In this document: one piece after another, positions 27,640-35,902 of the stretch
Position numbering within the stretch: the stretch's first letter is position 1
Layout: every line of letters begins with the position of its first letter
Source: Desulfamplus sp964425195
GTDB taxonomy: Bacteria; Desulfobacterota; Desulfobacteria; Desulfobacterales; Desulfobacteraceae
DNA: 64,000 bases
NCBI GenBank assembly: GCA_964425195.1
Contig: CAYRLG010000023.1
Location: 1 to 64,000, forward strand
Direction of reading: 5' to 3'
Made by a program: the position numbers and the translations under genes
Notes under the pieces: generated by a model
Told to the model about the DNA's origin: nothing
Databases searched by the model: none
Seen by the model: the letters and a program-made list of their open reading frames with translations, nothing else

Positions 27640-28419
27640 ATGGCTGAAAAAATAAAACCTGAATTTCAAAAGGAAAAAAAAAACAGAATTTTTCAAGATG
27701 TCGTTGACCAGATACAAGAGGCTATTTTTGAGGGTAAACTTAATCCCGGAGATTTTTTACCACCAGAAAGAGAGCTTAGAGAGACTTTCAATGTAAGTAG
27801 GGGAACTTTGCGTGAAGCCTTAAGAGTGCTTGAGCAAAAAGGGTTGATTGAAATCCGTTTAGGAACTGGAGGGGGAGCCTGTGTAAAAGAGGCTGGAAGT
27901 GAACAGCTAAAAGAGACTTTAGAATTTATGATCCGTTCTGGGACATTGCCTTTAGTGGATATTGGAGAGTTCAGGGAGGGAATGGAGGGAAAAATTGCCT
28001 CTCTTGCAGCCTTGAGAGCTACTGAAAAAGATATTAAAAATATGGAAAATCTCCTAAAAAACGCTCTTGAATTGGCAAGAATGGGAGAAGTAGGTTGGCA
28101 GGACTTTCTTCGAGCAGATGAGGCTATTCATAAAGAGATTGCCAACATTGCAAAAAATTCTGTCTATAAATACTTAACGCAGGTAGTGCATGACAACATC
28201 CAAAGATATTATAACAAATTTCTTGACTTTTCAGAGAGTAGAATAGCTGAAAATTGCGATGATTTGAAAAATATTGTTAAAGCAGTCTGTGAGCACAGAG
28301 TAGAAGATGCCGGGCAACTTGCTGAAGAACATGTTAAAAGATTTAATATCAGAATGAGAGCAAAAGAGGCATTAACTATTCAAAAAAGAGAGCCTATTGA
28401 GGCTGTACAACTGGTTTAA
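27640..28419 (+). CDS. FadR-subfamily GntR transcriptional regulator
   Basis: About 259 residues from the ATG at 27640 (TTGGAGC upstream); a TTG at 27628 is in frame but less likely. The N-terminal winged helix (about residues 14-85: LPPERELRETFNVSRGTLREALRVLEQKGLIEIR) and the C-terminal all-helical FCD effector domain, with its metal-binding acidic and His residues (near HKEIANIAKNS and CEHRVEDAGQLAEEH), are clear. Such regulators bind small organic acids. Twin operators upstream of itself and of the next operon imply autorepression and control of 28575-34758. A ten-A run lies in codons about 12-15. Confidence 0.93.
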   Translation: MAEKIKPEFQKEKKNRIFQDVVDQIQEAIFEGKLNPGDFLPPERELRETFNVSRGTLREALRVLEQKGLIEIRLGTGGGACVKEAGSEQLKETLEFMIRSGTLPLVDIGEFREGMEGKIASLAALRATEKDIKNMENLLKNALELARMGEVGWQDFLRADEAIHKEIANIAKNSVYKYLTQVVHDNIQRYYNKFLDFSESRIAENCDDLKNIVKAVCEHRVEDAGQLAEEHVKRFNIRMRAKEALTIQKREPIEAVQLV

Positions 28420-28450
28420 ATAATTTTTTATTTTCATAATTCAAAAAATC

Positions 28451-28490
28451 TTGACATGAATATTAGGTCATAATAATAATGGTCTAACCA
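28451..28490 (+). promoter_or_regulatory. Promoter/operator of the dehydrogenase-AOR operon
   Basis: TTGACA (28451-28456), 17-base spacer and TAATAA (28474-28479), directly followed by the palindrome TGGTCTAACCA (28480-28490) and TTAAGAT. The operator covers the expected start site, as for a repressor. It is the reverse complement of the 11-base operator core before the regulator gene. Confidence 0.78.
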
Positions 28491-28574
28491 TTAAGATGGT
28501 TTACATTTCATTATTTTCTTAAATAAAAAAAATTTTTAAGTAAAAAACAGATGAGCCATAGGAGAGGAATAGAA

Positions 28575-30884
28575 ATGACAAGTAAAAGAATCACTGACCA
28601 TCCGGTTCTTAATATACCCAAAGATAAAAGCGTCCCCTTTATATGGAACGGGAATGAGTTGGAAGGAAAGGAGGGCGAGATGCTCTCTTCAGCTCTTTTT
28701 GCTAATGGAATCCACATTTTTGGACATCACCATAAAGATAAAAGTCCACAAGGGATTTTTTGTGCTAACGGGCAGTGTTCTCAATGCCTTGTCATTGCTG
28801 ATGGGCTGCCTGTTAAATCTTGCATGACACCGCTTCGTAAAGGAATGAAAGTTGAGAGCGTTGAAGGGCTTCCTAAAGTTCCAGAAGATGATAAAATTCC
28901 AGTTCTTGAGCTAAATAAAGATTCTCAAATTGGGAATATTGCAGAAAATAGCCTGAGAAATTGTTCAGATGGAGAGAACAACATTAAAGAGGTTGATGTT
29001 CTAATTATTGGCGGAGGTCCTGCTGGTCTTTCTGCAGCAATTGAGCTTGGCAGACTAAACATAAAAACATTGATCGTTGATGACAAAGATCGTCTTGGTG
29101 GAAAACTTGTTCTTCAGACCCATAAGTTTTTTGGCTCTGTTGAAGATTCCCACGCTGGAACAAGAGGCTTTGAAATTGGTCATCTTCTTGAGAAAAAAGT
29201 TAAAGAGTTCCCATCAGTAGAAATCTGGCTTGAGACCACTGCGGTTGGCGTATTTTCAGATAAATTAGTTGGAGTTGTAAGAGAAAACCTAAAAGATGAT
29301 GATGCCCCAAATAGCAAATGTTCTCAAAAAAGCAGTTGCGATAAAGATATGCAAAATAGCCAGAATATAGTTTACAGCCAATATATAAAAGTAAGACCTA
29401 AAAAACTTCTTGTTACAACTGGTGCAAGAGAGAAGATGCTTCCATTCCCCGGTAACACTCTTCCCGGAGTTTATGGTGCCGGAGCTTTCCAAACACTTGT
29501 AAACCGCGATCTTGTAAAGCCATCTGAAAGAGTTTTAATTGTAGGTGGTGGCAATGTTGGTATTATTGCTGGATACCACGCTATTCAGGCTGGAATTGAG
29601 GTTGTGGCTGTAATTGAAGGCTTATCAGAGGTTGGCGGATACAAAGTTCATGCTGATAAATTAGAGCGATTAGGAGTGCCAATCTACACAAGACACACTG
29701 TTCTCTCTGCAAATGGAGAAGATGCTGTTGAATCAGTTACCATTGCTCAACTTGACGATAACTGGAAGGCAATTAAAGGGACAGAGAAAACTTTTAAGGT
29801 TGATACCGTTCTTATTGCAGTTGGATTGTCTCCTGTAAACGAGTTTTATCTTAAAGCAAAAGAGTGGGAAATGGATGTCTATTCTGCAGGAGATGCCCAA
29901 GAGATTGCAGAAGCATCTGCTGCAATGTTTACAGGTAAAATTGAAGGGATGAAAGTTGCCAAATCTCTTGGCATCTATGATGGTGAGATTCCTAAGGAGT
30001 GGACAGAAAAAGCTGCAATCCTAAAATCAAAACCAGGCGTGCCGTTAAGTGAAGAGGCATTAGCAGATTTAAGGTCATATTGCTGCGATAATAAAAAAGA
30101 TTCTGATGGTGATTCTAATAATGACGCTATAAGCCTCAACAGTCAAAATGGCGTAATGCCTGTTTTCCACTGCACTCAAGAGATTCCGTGTAATCCTTGC
30201 ACATCGGTTTGCGAAGAGGGAATAATTAGAACTCAAGATGATAAGATTACCGGACTTCCATACATTACTGACGTAAAAAAGTGCAAAGGGTGTATGAATT
30301 GTGTTGCAATCTGCCCCGGTCTTGCTGCAACGCTTGTTGATTATCGAAAGGATACCCAAAATCCAACTGTAACTTTACCTTATGAGCTTTGGCGAGATAC
30401 AGTTGAAAAAGGTCAGATGGTTACTATTACAGATGTGAAAGGCAATGATATTGGAGATTATCAAGTAGATCGTGTAGTTGCAAATAAAAAGAGGTTTCCC
30501 GGTACTTTGCTTGTTCAGGTTAAGATGGGAAGAGATGTAGCTAAAAAAGCAATTGGAATCAAATTTCAAAAATCTCAAGTTGCCCCTATTGATGTTCCAG
30601 ATACATCAGCACTTCCTGACGATGCAGTTATATGTCGTTGCGAGCGTGTTACTGCTGGAGAGATTCGTTCTGCAATAAGAAACGGAGTCCGTGATGTAAA
30701 TCAACTTAAAGGAATAAATAGAACTGGCATGGGTTCATGCGGTTCAAAAACGTGCAGAACTATGGTACTTGCAATTTTCCGTGATGAGGGTGTTGATTTA
30801 AAAGAGGTTACAGAAAGAACTGATAGGCCACTTTTTGTTGAAGTCCCCTTTGGTGTTTTAGCTGGTTTAAAAGGAGGAAACTAA
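28575..30884 (+). CDS. Fe-S flavoprotein of the sarcosine/opine/D-amino-acid dehydrogenase alpha type
   Basis: 769 residues from the ATG at 28575 (GGAGAGGAA upstream). Domain order: a 2Fe-2S domain of the SoxA/HcnA type (CANGQCSQCLV then CMTPL, about residues 60-90); an FAD/NAD-dependent pyridine-nucleotide-disulfide reductase fold (IIGGGPAGLSAA near 145, VGGGNVGIIAGYHA near 325, YSAGDAQE); a ferredoxin-like cysteine region (CTQEIPCNPCTSVC and CKGCMNCVAICPG); and a C-terminal BFD-like 2Fe-2S domain (CRCERVTAGEI ... GSCGSKTCR). This resembles the large subunit of opine oxidases and D-hydroxyproline dehydrogenases with extra Fe-S clusters, suited to passing electrons to ferredoxin. The substrate is probably an amine or amino acid. 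Confidence 0.88.
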   Translation: MTSKRITDHPVLNIPKDKSVPFIWNGNELEGKEGEMLSSALFANGIHIFGHHHKDKSPQGIFCANGQCSQCLVIADGLPVKSCMTPLRKGMKVESVEGLPKVPEDDKIPVLELNKDSQIGNIAENSLRNCSDGENNIKEVDVLIIGGGPAGLSAAIELGRLNIKTLIVDDKDRLGGKLVLQTHKFFGSVEDSHAGTRGFEIGHLLEKKVKEFPSVEIWLETTAVGVFSDKLVGVVRENLKDDDAPNSKCSQKSSCDKDMQNSQNIVYSQYIKVRPKKLLVTTGAREKMLPFPGNTLPGVYGAGAFQTLVNRDLVKPSERVLIVGGGNVGIIAGYHAIQAGIEVVAVIEGLSEVGGYKVHADKLERLGVPIYTRHTVLSANGEDAVESVTIAQLDDNWKAIKGTEKTFKVDTVLIAVGLSPVNEFYLKAKEWEMDVYSAGDAQEIAEASAAMFTGKIEGMKVAKSLGIYDGEIPKEWTEKAAILKSKPGVPLSEEALADLRSYCCDNKKDSDGDSNNDAISLNSQNGVMPVFHCTQEIPCNPCTSVCEEGIIRTQDDKITGLPYITDVKKCKGCMNCVAICPGLAATLVDYRKDTQNPTVTLPYELWRDTVEKGQMVTITDVKGNDIGDYQVDRVVANKKRFPGTLLVQVKMGRDVAKKAIGIKFQKSQVAPIDVPDTSALPDDAVICRCERVTAGEIRSAIRNGVRDVNQLKGINRTGMGSCGSKTCRTMVLAIFRDEGVDLKEVTERTDRPLFVEVPFGVLAGLKGGN

Positions 30885-30973
30885 TGACAATGCAAAAGGC
30901 TTTTAACCATACTTTTAAATATAAATATATCAGAAATAGTAAGAATATATTAGGAGGTGAGAATAATGGCTAA
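30884..30973 (+). CDS. Possible 29-residue peptide linking two operon genes
   Basis: The ATG overlaps the previous stop (TAATG) and has a strong AAAGGAGGA site five bases ahead. The frame ends within the first codons of the next gene (ATGGCTAA). It contains the ribosome binding site of the next gene near its end. No known motif; the peptide begins MTMQKAFNHTF. Its likely role, if translated, is translational coupling between the two dehydrogenase subunits. Confidence 0.35.
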   Translation: MTMQKAFNHTFKYKYIRNSKNILGGENNG

Positions 30974-32147
30974 AAATTATGATGCAATAATTATTGGTGC
31001 TGGTTCTGTTGGGCTTCCTACTGCAATGTCCTTAGGTGCTTTAGGTATTAAAACTGCTGTTATTGACAAAATGCCATCTGCTGGACAGGGCGAGAATAAA
31101 CATGCTATCGGCGGTATCCGTGCTACACACTCTGACCCTGGCAAAATCATTGCCTGTATAAGGTCAATTGAAATCTTCTCAACATGGAAAGAGATACATG
31201 GAGATGATATTGAGTGGCTTACAGGTGGTTATATGTTCCCTGTTTATAGGGAAAAAGAGGAGAAGCTCTTAAAAAGTTTTCTTCCTATTCAAAGAAAATA
31301 TGGACTTGAAATTGATTATATCTCTGCTGATATTGTTGCACAAATTGCACCTGGAATTAATCGTGATGGTCTTTTAGGCGGAACATTCTCCCCAAATGAT
31401 GGTTCTGCATCTCCTATGAATAGTGCTGCTGCTTTTTTCAAAAAAGCAAAAGGAACGGGCAAAGTTGATTTCTATTTTAAAGAGAGCGTAAAAGTGATAA
31501 ATGCAGCTTCTGATTCAAAAAATTTTGTGATAAAGACAGATAAAGATAGCTATAACGCTCCAATATTGATTGATGCTGCTGGTCCGTTTTCAAGACAATT
31601 AGGGGAAAGAGTAACACTTGACGGCAAAAATGTAAATATTGATATCCCTGTTTTTCCAGATTCTCATGAAGGCGGAGTTACAGAACCAGTTGAGCCTTTT
31701 TTTAAAACAATGCTTGTTGATTTAAGACCCGGTCCTGGCTCAAAAAATTACTATTTTTATCAAAACGCCCATGGTCATATTATTTTTTGCATCACTCCTG
31801 ACCCACCAATTTTAGGGTTTGATAAGAGAGAGACATCTATATTTCTGCCACAAGTTGCAGCAAGAATGATTAATTTAATGCCAAGGCTTAAAAATATCAG
31901 GGTAAGAAGAGTTTGGAGAGGACTATATCCAATGACTCCTGATGGATCTCCAATACTTAGCTGGAACAGGGACATTCCTGGTCTTATCCATGCAACTGGA
32001 ATGTGCGGACAAGGTTATATGTTAGGCCCAGGTATTGCAGAGATAATAGGTAGAATGGTTACAGAGCAGTTGACAGAGTCCGACAAAATCGTTACAGATG
32101 AATTTTCACTCTATCGCTCATTTGGAGGAGAAGAGGCTCTTAAATAA
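30966..32147 (+). CDS. FAD-dependent oxidoreductase of the DAO family (sarcosine oxidase beta/glycine oxidase-like)
   Basis: 393 residues from the ATG at 30966, nine bases after the start of GGAGG; the GTG at 30957 is not preferred. The N-terminal FAD motif AIIIGAGSVGLPTAMSLG, the GGIRATHSDP substrate-side segment and the C-terminal GLYPMTPDGSPILSW / ATGMCGQGYMLGPGIAE signatures are those of the DAO fold, as in SoxB, HcnC and the opine oxidase beta subunits. With the preceding alpha-type subunit it should form a heteromeric amine or amino-acid dehydrogenase. Substrate is not predictable from motifs alone. Confidence 0.9.
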   Translation: MAKNYDAIIIGAGSVGLPTAMSLGALGIKTAVIDKMPSAGQGENKHAIGGIRATHSDPGKIIACIRSIEIFSTWKEIHGDDIEWLTGGYMFPVYREKEEKLLKSFLPIQRKYGLEIDYISADIVAQIAPGINRDGLLGGTFSPNDGSASPMNSAAAFFKKAKGTGKVDFYFKESVKVINAASDSKNFVIKTDKDSYNAPILIDAAGPFSRQLGERVTLDGKNVNIDIPVFPDSHEGGVTEPVEPFFKTMLVDLRPGPGSKNYYFYQNAHGHIIFCITPDPPILGFDKRETSIFLPQVAARMINLMPRLKNIRVRRVWRGLYPMTPDGSPILSWNRDIPGLIHATGMCGQGYMLGPGIAEIIGRMVTEQLTESDKIVTDEFSLYRSFGGEEALK

Positions 32148-32183
32148 TAAACTATAGAGCAAAAAATTTGTAGTAATTAAACC

Positions 32184-32209
32184 GTATAGACGCCTTTGTG
32201 CGTCTATAC
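32184..32209. repeat. TAGAGACG-family palindrome, copy A
   Basis: Perfect 10-base arms GTATAGACGC and GCGTCTATAC around a 6-base loop, between the DAO-type gene and the AOR gene. It is related to the copies at 34475, 38653 and 45801. It can form a strong hairpin in RNA but has no clear T run, so it may stabilise or attenuate the operon mRNA. Confidence 0.75.
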
Positions 32210-32291
32210 TTGTTTATAGGGAATGTATCACAATAGACATAACGATTAATTCATAATAAAATCAATACAATAACATTTAAGGAGTAATAAG

Positions 32292-34442
32292 ATGGAAGAT
32301 TTTACATTAAAGGAGATAAAGAGCTTAGAGTATATCCGACCTGAGATTGAAAAAGGCTATACAGATCACTCCCTCCACATAAATATCTCTTCAAAAGAGA
32401 TTAAAATCAACCCAATAGAGCCAAAAGTTAAAGAAAAATTCATAGGGGGAAAGGGCTACGATTTATGGTTTATGTGGAACTCTGTAACTGGTAAAACAAA
32501 ATGGAATGATCCTGAAAATGCTATCTGTATTGCATCAGGACCACTTGGCGGAACTGCGGGCTATCCTGGCGGAGGCAAAAGCATTGTTACCACAATTTCA
32601 CCATTAACAGGTATTCCAATTGATTCAAACGTAGGTGGGTATTTTGGACCATATACCAAATTTTCTGGATTTGATGCTCTTGAAATCACGGGTAAATCTG
32701 AGATAGAAGTTGTTGTCCTTATTGATGGTATTGATTCCAAAATCAAAATTTATGAAGTAACAGGGCTTACCGATGACTCATATACACTTTCAGCACAGCT
32801 TACCCAATATTTTGACAAAGAAAAGCCCGTAAATATCTCCGTTGTTTCAACTGGCTCTGCTGCAAAATATACCGAACTTGGGTGTTTAAATTTTACATGG
32901 TTTGATGCAAAACGAAAAAGAGTAAGATACAAACAAGCTGGACGTGGCGGTATTGGAACCGTATTTGCCCACAAAAATATAAAAGCTGTAGTTGCAAGAT
33001 GGGGTTCTGTATCTTTAAAGAGTAACAATCCAGCAGATTTTGATTCAATGAAAAATGTTACAAAACTTCATGCTGGTGAAATCAACCAACTTGACCCAAA
33101 ACAGAACCGTATGGCACTTGTAGGAACTACACATCTTGTACCAATTATGAATGATCACGACTGCTTACCGGTCAATAATTTTAAGTATGGAATGCACCCC
33201 GAAGCCCACAACATTGGAGAAGCTGTTTATGAACATATTTTTGATAAAGGTTTTGACGGCTGCTGGAGAGGCTGTGCAGTGGCTTGTGCACATGGCGTAA
33301 AAGATTTTATTCCATTTACAGGACCTTATAAAGGTCAAAAGGTGTTTGTTGATGGACCTGAATATGAGACAGTTGCGGGATGTGGCTCAAATTTAGGAAT
33401 TTTTGATCCGTTTTTTATCTTAGAGATGAATTTTTATTGCGATACTTATGGATTAGATACAATCTCAATTGGCACAGGCATTGCTTTTGTTATGGAGTGC
33501 TTTGAGATGGGTCTTATTACAAAAAAACATACCGGTGGAATGGATTTAAGTTTTGGAAACCGCTTAAATGCCCTTGAACTTTTGCACCAGATGGCAAGAG
33601 GCGAAGGCTTTGGAATGATTGTGGGTAAAGGTATTCGGAAGATGAAGGCTATATTTGCAAAAGATTTTGGGGCAGACCCAACCATTATGCAAGATATTGG
33701 AATGGAGTCAAAAGGGTTAGAGTTCTCTGAATATATGACCAAAGAGTCCTTAGCACAGCAAGGTGGTTATGGCATGGCTCTTAAAGGTCCGCAGCATGAT
33801 GAGGCTTGGCTTATTTTTCTTGATATGGTTCACAACTTTATGCCAACATTTGAGAACAAAGCTGAGGCTCTCCACTGGTTCCCAATGTTTCGAACCTGGT
33901 TTGGTCTTTGCGGACTTTGCAAACTTCCCTGGAATGATATTGTGCCTGAAGATAACCGTCAGAATCCAGAACCAGCAAAGGTTATAAAACACGTTGGCTG
34001 GTATGCAGACTTTTTCTCGTCTGTAACCGGCAGAAAAGTAACTGCTGATGATCTTATTCCTATGAGTGAGGCTGTCTATAACTTCCAAAGACTTTTTAAC
34101 CTAAAAATGGGTTATGGAACTCGTGAATATGACATTTTGCCTTACCGTGCAGTTGGTCCTGTAACTGTTGATGAGTACCTTTCACGATCTGATAGATACG
34201 ATAAAGACCTCACTGAAAACTACAAGGTTGATATTACTGGAATGGAAGTTGCCGAAAAAGTTACAGTATTACGTAAACACAGAGAGGCTCGCTACGAACA
34301 GCTAAAAGATGCAGTTTATAAAAGAAGAGGTTGGACAGAGAACGGGATTCCAACTGTTGAGACTGTAAAGAGGCTTGGAATAGATTTTCCTGATGTTATA
34401 GAGCTTCTTAAATCAAACCAGGTGTGCTATATTCATAATTAA
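32292..34442 (+). CDS. Aldehyde:ferredoxin oxidoreductase (tungsten/molybdopterin family)
   Basis: 716 residues. Oxidises aldehydes to carboxylates and reduces ferredoxin, using a bis-pterin W (or Mo) site and one 4Fe-4S cluster. The N-terminal AOR_N domain (GGKGYDLWFMW, ASGPLGGTAGYPGGGKS, RAGRGGIG-like QAGRGGIGTVFAHKN) and the AOR_C helical domains are recognisable. The cluster ligands read CWRGCAVAC (CX3CX3C; canonical AOR has CX2CX3C), with the distal Cys probably in GLCGLCKLPWND. It is longer than the usual 600-620 residues. ATG has AAGGAG ahead. In the GntR-controlled operon with the amine-dehydrogenase subunits and a MoaD-like carrier. Confidence 0.93.
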   Translation: MEDFTLKEIKSLEYIRPEIEKGYTDHSLHINISSKEIKINPIEPKVKEKFIGGKGYDLWFMWNSVTGKTKWNDPENAICIASGPLGGTAGYPGGGKSIVTTISPLTGIPIDSNVGGYFGPYTKFSGFDALEITGKSEIEVVVLIDGIDSKIKIYEVTGLTDDSYTLSAQLTQYFDKEKPVNISVVSTGSAAKYTELGCLNFTWFDAKRKRVRYKQAGRGGIGTVFAHKNIKAVVARWGSVSLKSNNPADFDSMKNVTKLHAGEINQLDPKQNRMALVGTTHLVPIMNDHDCLPVNNFKYGMHPEAHNIGEAVYEHIFDKGFDGCWRGCAVACAHGVKDFIPFTGPYKGQKVFVDGPEYETVAGCGSNLGIFDPFFILEMNFYCDTYGLDTISIGTGIAFVMECFEMGLITKKHTGGMDLSFGNRLNALELLHQMARGEGFGMIVGKGIRKMKAIFAKDFGADPTIMQDIGMESKGLEFSEYMTKESLAQQGGYGMALKGPQHDEAWLIFLDMVHNFMPTFENKAEALHWFPMFRTWFGLCGLCKLPWNDIVPEDNRQNPEPAKVIKHVGWYADFFSSVTGRKVTADDLIPMSEAVYNFQRLFNLKMGYGTREYDILPYRAVGPVTVDEYLSRSDRYDKDLTENYKVDITGMEVAEKVTVLRKHREARYEQLKDAVYKRRGWTENGIPTVETVKRLGIDFPDVIELLKSNQVCYIHN

Positions 34443-34474
34443 TTTATACTGCTCAAGTTTATAAATTGAGTTCT

Positions 34475-34520
34475 AACTAAACTGTAGAGACTCACGCTCT
34501 TACGTCTCTACAGTTTAGTT
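34475..34520. repeat. TAGAGACG-family palindrome, copy B (longest arms)
   Basis: Perfect 17-base arms (34475-34491 and 34504-34520; core ACTGTAGAGAC / GTCTCTACAGT) with a 12-base loop. It sits between AOR and the MoaD-like gene. The outer CTAAACTGTAG part is echoed near copy D (ACTACAGTTTAG). Confidence 0.8.
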
Positions 34521-34560
34521 ATCCATACTTAATATAAACTTCAATTTAGAAGCTAAAAAC

Positions 34561-34758
34561 ATGATAACCGTAAATGACAACAAAATAGATTGGTATGAAG
34601 GGATGACTATAAAAGATATGCTTAACATGATAGAAAATACGCAATTTTGTGCTGCTGTACGGCTAAATGGTAAACTTGTCTCATCTCCTTCTTTTGAAAA
34701 TAGAAAGATACCAGATAATGCAATTATATACATTCTACCATTAATTGCAGGGGGATAG
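34561..34758 (+). CDS. MoaD/ThiS-family sulfur carrier protein
   Basis: 65 residues with the beta-grasp pattern and a C-terminal Gly-Gly (PLIAGG), the thiocarboxylate site. ITVNDNKIDWYEGMTIKDML at the start and AVRLNGKLVSSPSFENRKI are typical of ThiS/MoaD. Small MoaD-like genes regularly accompany AOR genes and are presumed to supply sulfur for the tungsten pterin. It ends 16 bases before the glycosyltransferase gene, which may mark the end of the catabolic operon. The ribosome binding site is weak. Confidence 0.88.
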   Translation: MITVNDNKIDWYEGMTIKDMLNMIENTQFCAAVRLNGKLVSSPSFENRKIPDNAIIYILPLIAGG

Positions 34759-34774
34759 AAAGTAGCAAAATATT

Positions 34775-35902
34775 ATGAATCTTCTCTATATTTTAGAATC
34801 TACAGACCTATGCGGTGGAGTAAAAGTTATATTTAACCATGTAGCTGCTTTAAATAAAAGAGGTCATTTAGCATCTATATTATCTCCTGATCCCTACCCA
34901 ACATGGTTTAATAAAAATATCCCTTTTTCTAAACTTGATATAAAACTTTTTCATCAAATTCCCTCTTTTAATGAGATCGATTTTATCATTGCTACATGCC
35001 CACTTCACCTGCACCATCTCTATAATTATCTATATCCAGATGTATCTAAACTTATTCATTTTGTTCAAGGGTATGAGGCAGATTGTGATGAAGCTGAACC
35101 TTTTACTGATATTATAACCAGTGCCTACTCGCTAAATATCCCCAAAGTTACAGTATCAGAACGTCTATCTAAAAGATTATCAGCTCTATATCCAGAAAGA
35201 GAGTTTATGACATGCGGACAGGGTTTAGAAGAGGATATATTTTATCCCCCAGCGAAATTGCTATCTGCTGTTTATTCATCTTTAAATTCTCCATACTCCT
35301 CATCTTCTAATATTTGTGCAAAATGTGGTTTAGACTCTACTCTTGATGTTCATAACGATATAGTTGATACAGTGATTTTAATAGGAGCATTTGACATCTC
35401 TGTTAAAAGAGTTATAGATGGACTTTGTGCATTTAAAAGGGCATCAGAGAGGATAAAAAATTTAAAGCTAATTAGAATTTCGGCAGTAGATACTAAATTA
35501 AAAGAAGAGAGCTTTGCTGGTAAGATTGATGAATACCATGTTAGCCTTACACCTTGTCAAGTAGGAGAGTTATTAAGAAAAAGAGACGCTATTCTCATCT
35601 CAACCTCATCTCAAGGTGAAGGTTTTGGTCTGCCACCACTGGAGGCTATGGCTTGCGGAATTCCTACAGTTCTAACAGATATCCCAAGCTACAGATCATT
35701 CTCTTCACCTACTGACTATGCTCTATTTGTTAAAGTTGGAAATATTGAGCAGATGGCTAATGCTATAGTTGAGCTATCTGAAAACAGAGCTTTAAGATAC
35801 CGGATTATAAAAAGAGGTATAGAGGTTGCATCAAAGTATTCCTATTCAAAAGTTGTTGAGAATTTAGAAAGCTGCCTGCTCTCTCTTTACAACTATAAAT
35901 GA
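34775..35902 (+). CDS. GT4-type glycosyltransferase
   Basis: 375 residues with a two-Rossmann GT-B layout. The N-terminal part opens LLYILESTDLCGGVKVIFNHV and the C-terminal nucleotide-sugar site EGFGLPPLEAMACGIPTVLTDI (in part) holds the paired glutamates of GT4 enzymes. Donor and acceptor unknown; surface polysaccharide or protein glycosylation are likely. An unusual Ser/Cys-containing stretch (about residues 165-190) separates the domains. It converges with the acyltransferase gene, overlapping by 39 bases. Confidence 0.9.
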   Translation: MNLLYILESTDLCGGVKVIFNHVAALNKRGHLASILSPDPYPTWFNKNIPFSKLDIKLFHQIPSFNEIDFIIATCPLHLHHLYNYLYPDVSKLIHFVQGYEADCDEAEPFTDIITSAYSLNIPKVTVSERLSKRLSALYPEREFMTCGQGLEEDIFYPPAKLLSAVYSSLNSPYSSSSNICAKCGLDSTLDVHNDIVDTVILIGAFDISVKRVIDGLCAFKRASERIKNLKLIRISAVDTKLKEESFAGKIDEYHVSLTPCQVGELLRKRDAILISTSSQGEGFGLPPLEAMACGIPTVLTDIPSYRSFSSPTDYALFVKVGNIEQMANAIVELSENRALRYRIIKRGIEVASKYSYSKVVENLESCLLSLYNYK

